In this document: positions 5,003-5,133 of the stretch, piece by piece | Layout of the letters: every line of letters starts with the position of its first letter | Position numbering within the stretch: the first letter of the stretch is position 1 | Assembly: GCA_013203085.1 (NCBI GenBank) | Contig: JABMQX010000354.1 | Span: 1-5,133 of the forward strand | Source of the DNA: a bacterium | GTDB lineage: Bacteria > Auribacterota > JABMQX01 | Direction of reading: 5' to 3' | Length of the DNA: 5,133 nt | The notes under the pieces: model-generated | Database searches by the model: none | Told to the model about the DNA's origin: nothing | What the model saw: the letters and a program-made list of their open reading frames with translations, nothing else | Made by a program: the position numbers and the translations under genes

Positions 5003-5133
5003 GACCCCTAACGATACTTCCACGGCGCGGCCTCTGTATTAGTCAAAGCAGAGAAATGTTCCCATCGGTGCTATCTTTGCTCAAAACTGTACCAGCCGGG
5101 TGCGGCTCCATTTCAGTGGCAGTGGCACGCGTG

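Larger units (their letters stand above)
4617..5133. other. 517-base stretch without a confident gene
   Basis: No well-supported gene is visible. On the minus strand a frame from about 4788 to 4660 reads LPIEEDRSLWKLWGATLHQV and ends with SEI-stop. It looks protein-like but lacks a normal start codon apart from GTG 4722 and ATG 4716. On the plus strand an open frame covers 4772-5002. The part 4870-5000 contains three perfect short inverted repeats, annotated separately. The last 60 bases have an IS21-like flavour. No tRNA, rRNA or intrinsic terminator was recognised. Confidence 0.5.

Noticed and set aside
1..5133. CRISPR array, tRNA or rRNA genes
   Set aside because: No regularly spaced direct repeats, tRNA-like cloverleaf or rRNA signatures were seen when reading both strands.

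Overview
The window reads as about 5.1 kb of an uncultivated bacterial chromosome with moderately high GC. The best-supported content is a membrane sensor, a truncated insertion sequence, and two Tat-exported carbohydrate enzymes. Combined Tat-signal TIM-barrel and deacetylase-like genes are common in Planctomycetota, Armatimonadota, Acidobacteriota and related lineages, and the sensor resembles Cache sensors frequent in Desulfobacterota and Acidobacteriota. That placement is inference from family habits only; no marker gene is present.

Layout. Positions 1-1028 (minus) hold the N-terminal extracytoplasmic half of a Cache-type sensor whose signalling domains lie beyond the left edge. It has a near-consensus promoter (1095-1122) and a GC-rich hairpin in its leader (1054-1083). 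Positions 1149 to about 1637 (minus) are the 3' remnant of an IS256/Mutator-family element: a 5'-truncated, frameshifted transposase followed by a candidate terminal repeat.

Positions 1796-2719 (plus) encode a Tat-exported xylose-isomerase-like TIM-barrel protein. Positions 2955-4340 (plus) encode a Tat-exported polysaccharide-deacetylase-like protein with a C-terminal extension. Each has its own candidate promoter and a clear ribosome binding site. In the gap between them an ATGA overlap opens a reading frame that is cut by an amber codon at codon 6.

Positions 4341-5133 have no confident gene. They hold a possible 33-residue single-membrane-segment peptide on the minus strand (4515-4616), scattered protein-like open frames on the minus strand, a cluster of three perfect short hairpins (4870-5000) overlapped by a weak plus-strand ORF, and an edge that faintly recalls IS21-type ends.

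How it fits together: the two Tat genes lie head to tail and probably act together on a sugar or polysaccharide outside the cytoplasm; the substrate cannot be read from sequence. The sensor is divergently oriented and separated from them by the IS remnant, so a regulatory link is speculative. I find no CRISPR array, tRNA, rRNA or clear new defence system here.
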